From Plazaster borealis (lineage: Eukaryota; Echinodermata; Asteroidea; Forcipulatida; Labidiasteridae), in the NCBI GenBank assembly GCA_021014325.1, contig CM037462.1, positions 5,240,318 to 5,304,317 on the forward strand: a stretch of 64,000 nucleotides of DNA, in the 5' to 3' direction. The translations under genes and the position numbers were made by a program. Below, piece by piece: positions 44,900 through 55,738 of the stretch. Under the pieces are notes generated by a model that did not search any database, was not told where the DNA came from, and was given only the letters and a program-made list of their open reading frames with translations. The stretch's first letter is position 1, and every line of letters begins with the position of its first letter.

Positions 44900-46540
44900 C
44901 CTTTAAAGTAAAGTCATGTTGTCACTTGGCATACAAGACAAAGCCAACTTATTAATGGAGCTTGCAATAAGCACGTTTTACGGTTGTGGAGGTATTTTCT
45001 ACAGCTGTCTTTAAGAGAAAGCTAACGCCTCTTTCCTGGAGCTCTCTGCTCCCTCGAAGCTCAATATCAAGGTCGGTAATTTCGTAGTCCTCGGCACTCA
45101 CCTCCGTGGAGACTTAATGAAACAATATACACACAAACTGCAGAGCCATGTACACTGTTGCTAAAATAAAGCCAAAATCACTGATTTGAAATAGAATTGA
45201 CAGTTTCCCCATGTTTCCAACCAGAAGACAGAACGAGCGGGTATTGTTGTAGAGTCGTACACCACGTGTCCAGTCGGGCGTGACCGTCTACATACAGAAC
45301 GTGTTTCGCCCACTATAGATGTCGTCGAAAACAGAGCATTGGATTTAACCCCAAGTAATGTGGAAACGTCTTATTTGCATAACAAAGAGGTTTGCGTAAT
45401 AGTTTGGCATAGTCCTGGTTCAATTAATGCAGGGATTTTGCGAGATGCATGAAAACTCCTGAAGGGACAAAAACAACGCTGTATGCTGTTTTTGTACGCT
45501 TTGGAGTTTCCGAAGATTTTATTAATGTATTTACTTACTTTTTTAAATGCATTTATTTAAATTGCATTTTGCTGCCGTATTATACATATATATTTGTGTA
45601 AAATTTGTAGGGGAGATGGCCTTAGCTTTCGATCCAAACTGGACCTTTGTCAGAGGCATAAACAAACACAGACACAAATATTATATTTGTATATATATTT
45701 TGTTATGGCTACAAAAAAAAAAAAACTAATTAATAAAACACGCGGGAAACTGACTGGGTATTATATCGTAAATCGGGCGGTTATGAGTTCTGACTGATGC
45801 CCCCGACAATAATGACAAAATAGGGAGACCGCCAACATAAGGGCTAGATAGCTCAGTATAGAGCGGCGGGCAGACTTTTTTTGTTTGGGGGGGGGGGGGG
45901 GCTCTTGATGTTTCGAATTTAAACCATTCATTTGTGTATTTTTCGACCTCAATTGGGAGGCAAGCGGGTGGGGAAAGGGGTCCGAGGGGGGGGGGGCCTC
46001 CGCCCCGTGCCTCCCCTTGACCATAAAACGATTTTGTCGAGATACATGAACAAAACAAACGAGTCAAACACGCCACACACAAAAAGTTAAATACGGATAT
46101 AGCTGCATATTCTTTTATTTATCATTTGATTTATTGAATGTTATGTATAGTTCTCCAATTGGGAGTGACAGCGTAGTCACAGAAGCTATTTACGATAGTT
46201 ACAAATCACAGTACTTAAAGGCCTAAGATTAAAACGGATAGGTAAATACACGTAAGGAGAGGTGCTATTTTGATTTTTTTCGTTTATTATAATATTTTTT
46301 TTTTGTATTGCACCAGCTTCACTCTCGCACAAAACAAGACATACACACCTTATTAAGGCATAATTTGCAACAAATTTAACAAAACTATTAAAACTTATTT
46401 CATACAGTACCCTGCTGGACTTCTTCATAAAACAATCAGTATTAATTACACAAGTTAAACACGACTGCAGCAAACTACACTAAAAACTAGGACGATAGCA
46501 TAATGTTAAACAAGGTGGACACAACTGGTAGAGACTATCT
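44900..46540. other. No gene seen; poly-G tracts and a SINE fragment
   Basis: It contains a GGGCTAGATAGCTCAG SINE fragment (45810-45870), with the same GGGAGACCGCCAACAT lead-in as 18190, and G-runs at 45886-45902 and 45985-45996. Confidence 0.45.
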
Positions 46541-46561
46541 TCTGCCTCTCTCTTTGTATTT

Positions 46562-46612
46562 TGAGGTGGGGGAAGGGGGAAGGGGAAAGGGGAAAGGGGG
46601 AAGGGGAGGTGC
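46562..46612 (+). repeat. G-rich tract (GGGGAAGGGG)n
   Basis: Seven or more runs of three to five G are separated by one to three A. This fits a G-quadruplex pattern on the + strand. Confidence 0.6.
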
Positions 46613-46659
46613 ATGCAGTACCAATAACAAACGCACAATGATGGAGAAGGCTGTGCACT

Positions 46660-46892
46660 TCGCACTCCAAACACTCCCGGGTCAGAAGTGAGCCCAGATA
46701 CCGGGTACCATGGGGCCTGACTATTTCTGGGTCAGGCTGATACGGAAACTGGTAAACCTTAGGCTTTTAACTCGGATTCTGCGTCAGTTTGACCCATTTC
46801 TAACACCAACTCCGGGTCATACTGACACAGAAACGAGTCATGCCCCACATGACCCGGAATTCGGGTTACCCTTGTCCCGTGCGTTTTTAAAG
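46660..46892. mobile_element. Palindromic MITE rich in GGGTCA/TGACCC, copy 2
   Basis: CACTCCAAACACTCCCGGGTC is inverted at GACCCGGAATTCGGG..TTTTTAAAGTG. The interior has TTTCTGGGTCAGGCTGA and TTTGACCCATTTCT as in 34297-34520. Confidence 0.6.
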
Positions 46893-47944
46893 TGCAATAT
46901 TTTTTAGAAAAACCTTCAGATGAACAGTAGTGATCTGAGATGAAGGACCCTGACCTGAGCTTACGAAGTAACCAAATACGCGATTGATCCACAGGAATTT
47001 TTTTTAGTAAAAGGTCTATGGGAGGTTGTTAAAGATATGATGCACAATTGGTAACATGGAAAATTTGTAACATCGAACATTAAGTCGAAAGCTTAGATTA
47101 TTATAGTTTATACTTGATACCAGTGTTGTCCAATGAACAAATTCCGTCTGAATTGTTTCCGTGTATAAGAACACTGTACCCAACACTAGATCCTGCAAGG
47201 AAATGCAACTCGTCATAAAAATATAGGAAATCTAATTTCAATGAAGAGCAAGACTTTGTAGGCCTACTGTTTTTTGTTTTGTTTTCAATTTCCATTGGCA
47301 CATCTGAGAAACGAAGACAGTTGATCAGCAATAAGTTGCCAGCCTGTAGATTAAAATAAGCACTGCATGTATGTATGAGTGTGTACAAACTCTGAGGAGA
47401 AAAAGAAGAACACAAAGTTTGTGATTTCTCGACAATTTGACCCCCTTTTGGATACATTTTTCCACAAGTTGGTCATCTGGTTTCGTAACGTTACGAACAC
47501 TATATCATTGGAATTAATTTGCTTTTCCAAAACAATGATATTATACCTTTAATTACACACACGGATAAAAAAACAACAGATGTTTAACACTGATGCAAAT
47601 AATGAGAACGCGTATTGCTACAATAAACAGTGAATACATTTGTGTTCCCTTTTGACAGAGGAAGTGGTAAAACTGAACATTTGTTTCAATACCAATACAG
47701 AAGTACAAGGTATTCTTAATATTCTTTGAATCCTGGGGCTATAAACAATTACACAAACAATTCAATTGTAAAGTCCAAAAGTAAAATCAATTTGTCAAGA
47801 AGGAAAAAAATCTCTTCACAGTGTATAATTAAACAGCAGGGGTGGTGTTTTTAGTGGGACTGAAAGCAATTTCAGCATTAAACTTTGACAAGTAATTGGA
47901 TTATACTTTGACAACTAATTAAAAAGACCATCGCGAGTTGGGTG

Positions 47945-48182
47945 CTTACGTAATACTGCGCTGCAAAAAAATGTGGTGCTAACATTGACACGATGGTTTT
48001 TGTCACATATAGATATCCAAGAAAGAATAAAAAGTAACACCATAGGGTGATAACAAAAACACCAATGTAATTGTGTTGGCAGAAATTAGTGTTATTTTAA
48101 CAGCCTATGTTGTAAATTTTGATTCTTTTTTTATGTATCTATATGTGCCCGTGGTGTAAATTTAGGTTTTGCAGTGTGCATT
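47945..48182. mobile_element. CACTGCAAAA MITE (GTGTTAAAATTTACACC family), diverged copy
   Basis: GCGCTGCAAAAAAATGTGGTG pairs loosely with AGGTTTTGCAGTGTGC. GTCACATATAGATATCC and GTATCTATATGTGCCC are mirrored inside, as in 49375-49607. Confidence 0.6.
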
Positions 48183-48488
48183 ATGGTAGTAGAGTAACAA
48201 GAGACACCATGTCTGATTGTAATGATGACTGGAACATAACGATAATAGTGGTCATCCGCAGGATGCCATGATACTGTGAGTTGATGGTGCAAAAAATAGT
48301 GCTATGATCATTCATTGTCATGGATTGGAAATGCCTACTTTGTGTAGAAAGCTTGTTTTGCAGATACCAAGACACACGACACGTCACAATCATCCAATTT
48401 GACGGACACCGCATGTTTGTTTCTTCATAATACCTCATGATGTTTGTGGAATGAGCCATTAAAATGACTTGATGGAAACCGTTGCACG

Positions 48489-48881
48489 TTTAAAGGGACA
48501 CGTTGCCTTGGATCGGGCGAGTTGGTCTATCAAAAGCATTTGTAACCGTTTGTTATAAAATACATATGGTTAGAAAGATGTTTTAAAAGTAGAATACAAT
48601 GATCCACACAAATATGTCTCGAAATCGCGTGGTTTTCCTTTTACATCGTGAACAAACACGGTCGGCCATTTTGTGGAGTCAACATTTTGACTCCACAAAA
48701 TGGCCGACCGTGTTTGTTCACGATGTAAAAGGAAAACCATGCAATTTCGAGGCATATTTGTGTGGATCATTGTATCCTACTTTTACAACGTCTTTCTAAC
48801 CATATGCATTTTATAACAAACGGTTACAAACACTTTTTTGTTGACCAACTCGTCCGATCCAAGGCAACGTGTCCCTTTAAC
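48489..48881. mobile_element. 393 bp near-perfect hairpin MITE
   Basis: The left arm from TTTAAAGGGACACGTTGCCT to GGCCATTTTGTGGAGTCAA is mirrored by the right arm from TTGACTCCACAAAATGGCC to AGGCAACGTGTCCCTTTAA. The loop is about six bases (centre near 48686) and mismatches are few. TTAA flanks both ends. A one-armed relative is at 17966-18178. Confidence 0.9.
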
Positions 48882-49093
48882 TTCCCTACCACGTCCGAAA
48901 CCAAATAAAAGTTTTGGGATCTGATGTTCTTGATCTTCGCTATAATCATGTCTTTTCTTTCTCTAACTCTCTCAGTTGTGACCGCTAGTGGCCTCACAAT
49001 TTCCTTTGAATCTTAGACCTTCGATAATTATAACGAATCTTGCTAGAGAGCTGACTACCTACACGGTTTTTACGGCACACGGAGGTCACCATT

Positions 49094-49213
49094 AGCCTTT
49101 TTGAGATATGGTGGACACTATAGGAGTGCACTGTAGGATTTGGGTTTGTACAGACAAATTTACCCAAACCAAACAGTGTTATAGTAATGTGTCCGCCATA
49201 TCTCAAAATGGCT
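49094..49213. mobile_element. Hairpin MITE, GATATGGTGGACAC family, copy 2
   Basis: AGCCTTTTTGAGATATGGTGG pairs with CCGCCATATCTCAAAATGGCT. The interior shows ACCCAAACCAAACAGTG. About 120 bp. Confidence 0.8.
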
Positions 49214-49263
49214 TATACACCATGCAGTTTCAAGAACGTGAACACCTGTGATGGTCTGCCTTA

Positions 49264-49676
49264 TCCCCGGGGACGATTTCACAAAGAGCTAAAGATTGAT
49301 CGTAAGCAATTTGTGTTATCAATCTAAATAATTGTTATTGAAGCAGAGTGTGACGTCACGACACAAATCGATACACTGCAAAAACTGATGGGGTGTTAAA
49401 ATTTACACCATGGGTGTTGTCACACATAGATACCGAACAGGGAATCAAAACGAACATCTTAGGGTATTATAATAACACAAATGTAATTGTTTTTGCAGAA
49501 ATTAGTGTTATTTTAACACCCTATGGTGTAACTTTTGATTCTTTTTTGGTATCTTTATGTGACAACACCCATGGAGACAATTCTAAAACCCCAGTTTTTG
49601 CAGTGTACGGCGATATTGGCAACTCATCTTAAGATGAATCTTAGTGTTTTAGTGAAATCGAGCCCTGGGGCCGCAG
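49264..49676. mobile_element. Hairpin MITE (GATTTCACAAAGAGCTAA) with nested CACTGCAAAA MITE
   Basis: Host ends CGGGGACGATTTCACAAAG and its inverse TTTAGTGAAATCGAGCCCTGGGG face each other. Inside sits a second palindrome at about 49375-49607, CACTGCAAAAACTG..CAGTTTTTGCAGTG, flanked by TA on both sides. The host also has a TGACGTCA at 49350-49357. Confidence 0.7.
49375..49607. mobile_element. CACTGCAAAA palindromic MITE, nested copy 1
   Basis: Arms are GGGGTGTTAAAATTTACACC, TTGTCACACATAGATACC and the inverted GGTATCTTTATGTGACAAC. A TA at each border suggests a Tc1/mariner-type target, which is an inference. Confidence 0.75.
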
Positions 49677-50070
49677 ATTTCACAAAGACCTAAAATTGAT
49701 CTTAACAGAGGTCAATCTTTGTTGTTAAGCAAAGTGTGACGTCACAATACAAATACAAATCGCTACGGTTGTACCGACAGCTCATCTTCAGATGATTTGT
49801 ACACTGTTAAAATTGGGGAGTTAAAATTGACACCATAGGTGTTTGTCAAATATAGATACCAAAACAAAACAAAACAAACATCAAAATTTACAACATAGGG
49901 TGTTAAAATAACACTAATCTCTACCAACATAATTACACTGGTGTTGTTTAACACCCTTTGGTGTTAATTTTGATTCTCTCTTTGGTATCTATATGTGACA
50001 ACACCCATGGTGTCAATTTTAACACCCCCGTTTTGGGCAGTGTAGTGTTTTGTGAAATCAAGCCCTGATC
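49660..50070. mobile_element. Second GATTTCACAAAG MITE with nested CACTG MITE
   Basis: The host runs GCAGATTTCACAAAGACCTAA..TTTTGTGAAATCAAGCCCTG. The nested palindrome at about 49803-50043 (CACTGTTAAAATTGGGG..CAGTG, TA-flanked) is the same family as at 49375 but enters the host at a slightly different place. TGACGTCA lies at 49738-49745. Confidence 0.65.
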
Positions 50071-50121
50071 TGTCAGAATGGAACAGTCAGATTGGATAAT
50101 ACTGGCAGAGACGCCATCAGT

Positions 50122-50496
50122 TCAAAAGATTGCTTTGGTTAACAGATTCGTTTGGCAAGCAAACGTTAGCGGAGAATCGAACACCGTATACATGACACTG
50201 CTGGGCAACATTTTGTATTGTGTTTTAAAAAAGCCTTGTACCAAGCGGAACGACTTCTTGTTAATAGTCATTATTAAGTTTGAATTTCCGTAACTACCCA
50301 ATAGGTAAGGTTTTTGATCAAAATTAGCCACACGGTATTTCGGGTCATAACACCCAAATGCGATCTGTGCGATCAGCGCCCCATCAATAAGCAACAAAGC
50401 CGACACTTTTTGAGGAGCGAAAAAAGTACCACTGACTTTGAGGTTCCACTTTGAAATTATAATTGTGATCATTTTGCTCACCGATGAATATGCCAT
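50122..50496 (-). CDS. Open frame of 124 codons, unsupported candidate
   Basis: An uninterrupted frame from ATG to TGA. The product has mixed hydrophobic stretches (KVSALLLIDGALIAQIAFG) and ordinary amino-acid composition, without repeats or low complexity. No domain is recognised. No repeat copy of it is seen in the window, which sets it apart from most chance frames here. It could be a single exon of an unknown gene or chance. Confidence 0.2.
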   Translation of the reverse strand: MAYSSVSKMITIIISKWNLKVSGTFFAPQKVSALLLIDGALIAQIAFGCYDPKYRVANFDQKPYLLGSYGNSNLIMTINKKSFRLVQGFFKTQYKMLPSSVMYTVFDSPLTFACQTNLLTKAIF

Positions 50497-52144
50497 TGAG
50501 TATAAAGATCAGGTGCTTGCATTGCTTGTATAGAAACAAATTAACATCTTGCGGTTGCCAGTCACTACTAGTATACTACTTTCAAATAATCGTGTCTTCA
50601 CAAACGTAACTCTCAAGTTCATCTTTTTACTTTCCTTCCCAAAATGAAGTCGTCCAGGCTTCACACTCAGATTATACATTTCCAGGTAACTGTTGACATT
50701 GACTACATTATACAGAAACTAAACCTGCCAGAACCTACAAAAGCTAGCAATTACATGATAAATAAATTATTTGTTTGGAAGTACCACTAATCAGAGAAAA
50801 GACCTTCGTTCAGACCTAGGGCTGCTCCATTGTTTAAAATTCACAAATTTCATGTATACAACTTTCTCTATTGACAGTTTTACAGTATTCACAAAGTTCA
50901 CCTGACACGTTTGTATTTAATTATCGAGGAATGTAAGCATAAGGGGGGTACAATGTGGGAATGCCTATAGCAACTTATATATCAATGTAATATATTAGTT
51001 TTTAATTATAATGAAATATTCACATTATCTTTTGACACGTTATTTGTAAGACAATGACCACATACTGAAAAATAAACTACTGCCACACATGACTTTGAAG
51101 TGAAAGATCAATAACATGACGCAGTCAGAAAGAAACGTTCTTCTTTCTTTCTTGAACGCCGACAAAAACTCCTCTTTGCAGGCAGCTCTTCTGCCTGAAA
51201 TGCTGAATGAAAGTGACACCTATAGTTCAAGGCAGCCCATGCAACTTAGGATATGACTTCCGGTGTGACAGGAGATTCTGCTCCCCCACCCCCAATGCAT
51301 AAACTGTGGTAGAAATTTCCCCTGATAGCGCCCTCTCTTGATTCAACTTCCTTCAGACCATGATAATTTACCAGATGGGGGAAACATACACCAGGGGACA
51401 AATCCCCTCTGACACCTACATGGTCATGATTTTCTAAAATTGCCAAGTTCAACGAATTGTTCTGCACAGTGATTGCGTGTCGCCAAAGACAATTTGCGAG
51501 ATAGAACCTGAAAACAAAGTAATTGCAAACCTGGAACTTCATCATTGGGCAAAGGTCACTTCCATTGGAAAAAACCCAAATGTTTATGAGTATACTATGA
51601 AGGGACCCTTTGACCATGACTAGGGACCACAAGAGGCCATGTTCTCTGTGTATTTCCAGGCCGGCAATGAGGCAACCCGGTAGACAATTTGAGCAAAACA
51701 AATCCTGAAACTGCTGCTGTTGTTAACATTAGCACAACTTGCTAGTTCAATGAAACACTTTGTTTGTTTCTACACATTCTGAAAGAATCCCGAGACTAAT
51801 CATATCTGACCTATGGAAGTTTCTAGTTGGGGTACCACGGAAATAGCTCAATGGTTGTAAACATTTCATGCGTTAATTTGTACACCTCTTACAACTCATG
51901 AGAGATAATTCCATGGTTAACAACAATTCCTGGATCAATCTCAAAATTTGCCAGCTGCATGTAATGACTCCCAACTTTTAATAAGAAACCCCCAACATCT
52001 TCCTTAGAATTCACTTGTGCATGGTCTTTCTGGAACTGGGCTCGGATGACAACGGTTTTTTCCTGAGTGGCATTGTAAACGTTTGTCAGTGTGGTCAGTA
52101 TGGATAATTGAAATAGAAGTAATACTACAAGCACATCAGGACAC

Positions 52145-52340
52145 AGTTACATAAAGCTGGTAAGCAGAAAATACCGCTCAGAAAAATTATGTGCTAAGCA
52201 AAAAAATGAGCGGGGTACCAGTCGCAACGACTTAAACTCAATGACATGTTGGCTGGTAAGCTATTTCTGCAGAGCATTTTTGTTTCTGCGCATACTAACT
52301 GTTGTGCTTACAGGCTTTATGAAAGTGGACCTAGGGCCCA
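52145..52340. mobile_element. Diverged GGGCCC..AGCACA MITE
   Basis: TTACATAAAGCTGGTAAGCAGAAAATA is loosely mirrored by TGTTGTGCTTACAGGCTTTATGAAAG..GGGCCC. GAGCGGGGTACCAGTCG corresponds to the interior of 30621-30828. Confidence 0.5.
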
Positions 52341-54754
52341 AATGGCCACGCTTGACTTAAGCAAACAAAAATGGATTCTTATGGTAGCCACGAAATTTCC
52401 CCTCATATATAACATATTTCACAGTTAAGAGAGGAATGTTTGCTTGTGTGTAAGACTTGTTCAAGTTTACTAAACCATTCTTTACCTACATGGCTAGTGC
52501 AGTAATTTGTCTTAACCATGCAGGGGGAGAATGGTGACTATTTGGCGCAAACAAATTTAAGCAGCCCCATTAAATAGTACCAAGGTAAAGATACTTCGAG
52601 AAAGACATTATCAACTGCTGCCATTTGGGGTCAGTTAGTAGTTGTTGCATCGACTGTCTGTAGACTGCACAACACTGAAATAATGGGCATGGGCTTGGAA
52701 CTGCAGCCATGCATCCACTCCACAATGTCATTATAAAAAAAACACACCTTTGATTTGGCTTACCCAAACTTTTAATTTCTTTTATCTAAATGTTAACCTC
52801 CCCCAATCTCGGCCCTTCCCTTAAATTATATATCTTTTCTTTTCTTTGCAAAACAAGATTCCTGAACTTATATATCAATAGTCAATATAAAAAAACAAAT
52901 CTTTGGAATAACTATCATTGTATACACAGGAACGTATAAACACCCATATATGGGGGGTTTCTTCATGTTATCAAACTCAACCCAGATTTTGTTTCATCTG
53001 TTCCGACTTAGTCATCGCTTTGCATTTAGTGTTCCTCATGTTCAAGTGCGAATGTTCATACAAAATTTGAAGTTGATCAGTTCAGAAGTTCTAAGACTTG
53101 CTGCTGTGTACAGCCTCGGATTGATAATACTGCTTCAATGTCTTAAGATGTGTTATGTTACATCTTTAACCCTCTCCTTACCGAATTGTTTTGACATAAT
53201 CAACCGCTGGTGAACGAATTGTTTGACCAAATCAAGCGTGAAGCACGCATTCTTACCCATTTTTACAAACTCTATTATCACCTTGAAGATTGTGTTTTAC
53301 AGCAAAATAAGTAATCAAAAATGTCTTACTTGTTGAATTTCCTTTCATATTAACCCAAAATCATTGAGATCGACCAATAAATATACTGGATCTTGGTGGT
53401 AAAGGGTGATTAGTTTGATAGCAAATAAGTCACAGTTGTACATTCAAGGAGGGTGTCAGTCATTTTAATAATGCGATCAATTTTATCTGTTGAGTGCTGC
53501 AGCTCAAGGGCCAGACAGAGAATAGGGTTCCATGCTTGATTGATGGCTGGCTCCTCATTTTTGGCAACCTTCAAAAAGGAAACATTTCCACATCCGGCCA
53601 CCACTATTTAATGGATTTATTTGATGTTTTGAATGGATGTTGGAATTTATTTCCCTTTTTTAAGTATTCCACATAAGGAATTGGTAGCTGGAACGCTAAA
53701 TGTTGACCTTTAAAAAGGAAAATTCAAGGCAACATTTCATTGTGCAGACGGAACTCTCGTGCACTCATGACCAAAGGAACTTAAATGGAGTGTAGCAAGC
53801 AGCATTGCCAAGACCACCATTGACCTGAAAATTGCCCTTTTTCATGATTTTGACACTTTGTAATAGTTCAAAGTGCCTGTGCCTCTCTGTATACATTCTG
53901 TCAACCCTTCTGGACAGGTAAGGATATAATTTGACATAAATTAAGAGAGATAACTTGGTGGCCATATGCGGAATTTTAGCCTTCCAAAAAAGGTACAACA
54001 TTGGTTTATGGAAAGGTCATACAATCCAATCATCTAGTGTCCACAAAAATATACACTGGGAGTTTCATCACGATAGGAACTAATGTCTTGGGAAGAGCTC
54101 CAGGTATAACATTGCCCAAGGCAAAACTCTTCCGAAAAGTCATTGATCATCAACATTGCAGAGAGAGTAATTGCTGACAGGAAAGAGCGAAACTAGGATC
54201 CACATTTTTGGAGGTATCATAAAATAATGGCATTTCAACCTTTTTGGTAACCCCTGGAGTTATAGAATTAGAAGGAGCTTCTTGGGACAGTATCCTTCAC
54301 GCTAGAGAAGTAGATCACAGAGCATGATTTCAAAGCTACTTTTGTTCAAAAGGCAGACAAAGGAGATCTGAATTCAGACAATAGTCTGACATTTTTTCAT
54401 CCCTGGTGGTTGGCTCAGTGCTATAAGGCTGTTAACTGCAATGCATATCCATATCTATTAATTTGAAAAAATACATTAAAATCCATAAATAGAAGTTTTT
54501 CTCGAAAAAAAAAATTGTTTTTTTTGCCTAACATTTACATTGGAGACCACTCTTGATCAATAAAAATTTACCAGGAGCTTCCAAAAAATATGCAAAACTT
54601 ATTTTTATGAAATCCATACAAACTGCACCAACTGCCTTATACATGTAGTCCCCATGAGTCCACAATGGAAACTATAGAACTGGAATGAATGTAACGTACC
54701 CTTTTAATGTGAGCATGATACTAAACAGGTGTATAGACCCCTTACATTGGCCGC

Positions 54755-54875
54755 AATCGCCGAGGTCAAACAATGGAAACGTGCATGGGTGTACGCGCCG
54801 CGCACAACTCTCGGCCAATGATAGGTCTTCATTGACCTCAGTGAGGGCGCTGTTTTGGGCCTGATGTCATATTAA
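54755..54875 (-). repeat. Dispersed repeat, copy of 896-1040
   Basis: CCGAGGTCAAACAATGGAAACG, CAACTCTCGGCCAATGATAGG and CAGTGAGGGCGCTGTTT are the reverse of the copies at 896 and 20600. Confidence 0.55.
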
Positions 54876-55134
54876 AGGGGTTAAAGCTGGGTACAGAACC
54901 CTCTACGATTCGTCTGAAGTTAGCAATAGATTGATTATTTTGCAATAGATCCTTCTCAGGTGCCTCACTATATTTATCACTTCGCATGTTGGAGTACTTA
55001 CACGTGTACGAACATTTGCAAAGAAAACGCTATGTATCGTACACGTGCACAGTAAACCAAGCTGGCAGACCTCCTCCGTTGTTACAGAAATATGACACCA
55101 GTGAGAAGGGCCCATATAGTACGGCAGGTAGGTG

Positions 55135-55412
55135 ATGGCCTTTGATGAGGCAAGCATTGAATTTGGCACACAGTCAGAGTATGTCACAAGAAAGATATTT
55201 GGCTATAGGGCTATCGCAGATGTCCTTTGACAAAATATAGGTAGAATAACAATCAATGGCAAAAAATTGTGAACATTTTGAAAATTGCTTTTTATTCTAC
55301 CTATATTTTTTCCAAATTCAAATCTGCGGCGGCTCTATAGCCAAATATCTTTCTCATGACTTACTCTGACTGTGTGTCAAATTCCATGCTTGTATCATCA
55401 AAGGCACAATTC
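55135..55412. repeat. Long inverted repeat just downstream of AP3D1 stop
   Basis: ATGAGGCAAGCATTGAATTTGGCACACAGTCAGAGT, in parts, pairs with ACTCTGACTGTGTGTCAAATTCCATGCTTGTATCATC. AAGATATTTGGCTATAG pairs with CTATAGCCAAATATCTT, and AATATAGGTAGAATAA with TTATTCTACCTATATT. The total is about 278 bp. Confidence 0.8.
55291..55296 (-). terminator. Possible AP3D1 polyadenylation signal
   Basis: TTTATT on the + strand is AATAAA on the - strand, about 350 bases past the stop. It lies within one arm of the inverted repeat. Use is inferred. Confidence 0.35.
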
Positions 55413-55642
55413 CCTCAAAATATTTCCCCTATCTGCCCCACTAAATGTCACAATACAAAATACTATGGTAACGATGAAATTACATCCGAAGCATGTCAAG
55501 AGAAACCTCACTACATGAAATCAAACCCAGGCTCACTTGAATGGTGATCTTTGTTCTCTCCCTGTGGCAGCACTCAGCAGAGAAATTGAAACGCATGGCT
55601 TTACTTTGAATATTTTTTTATCCTACACATATATAGTTACTT

Positions 55643-55738
55643 TTACGCTTCCGTTAGGAATGTCTTCACCTCATCAAGCAGCGATGATAGAACCTCTGGG
55701 TCTGAGCTCTTGCCGTCCACTGAAATGCTCTTGTTGGG
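55643..55738 (-). CDS. AP3D1: AP3D1 last coding exon
   Basis: It encodes PNKSISVDGK..LDEVKTFLTEA and the stop TAA (55645-55643). The acceptor is TTTTCAG. Confidence 0.9.
   Translation of the reverse strand, partial: PNKSISVDGKSSDPEVLSSLLDEVKTFLTEA

Larger units (their letters stand above)
50500..55130. other. 4.6 kb downstream of AP3D1, no gene seen
   Basis: Open frames up to 151 codons occur (51701-51246, -) but none shows motifs or splice context. Part may be extended AP3D1 3' UTR. A MITE relative of 30621-30828 is at 52145-52340 and a CRE-type repeat is at 54755-54875. Confidence 0.35.

Noticed and set aside
47101..47457. 118-codon open frame on the - strand
   Set aside because: No motif, no supported splice sites and no partner exons nearby.
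48570..48799. Two nearly identical 66-codon frames on opposite strands
   Set aside because: They are the two arms of the 393 bp hairpin read in opposite directions.
51246..51701. 151-codon open frame on the - strand
   Set aside because: No domain, no splice support and skewed composition. Possibly part of AP3D1 3' UTR or chance.
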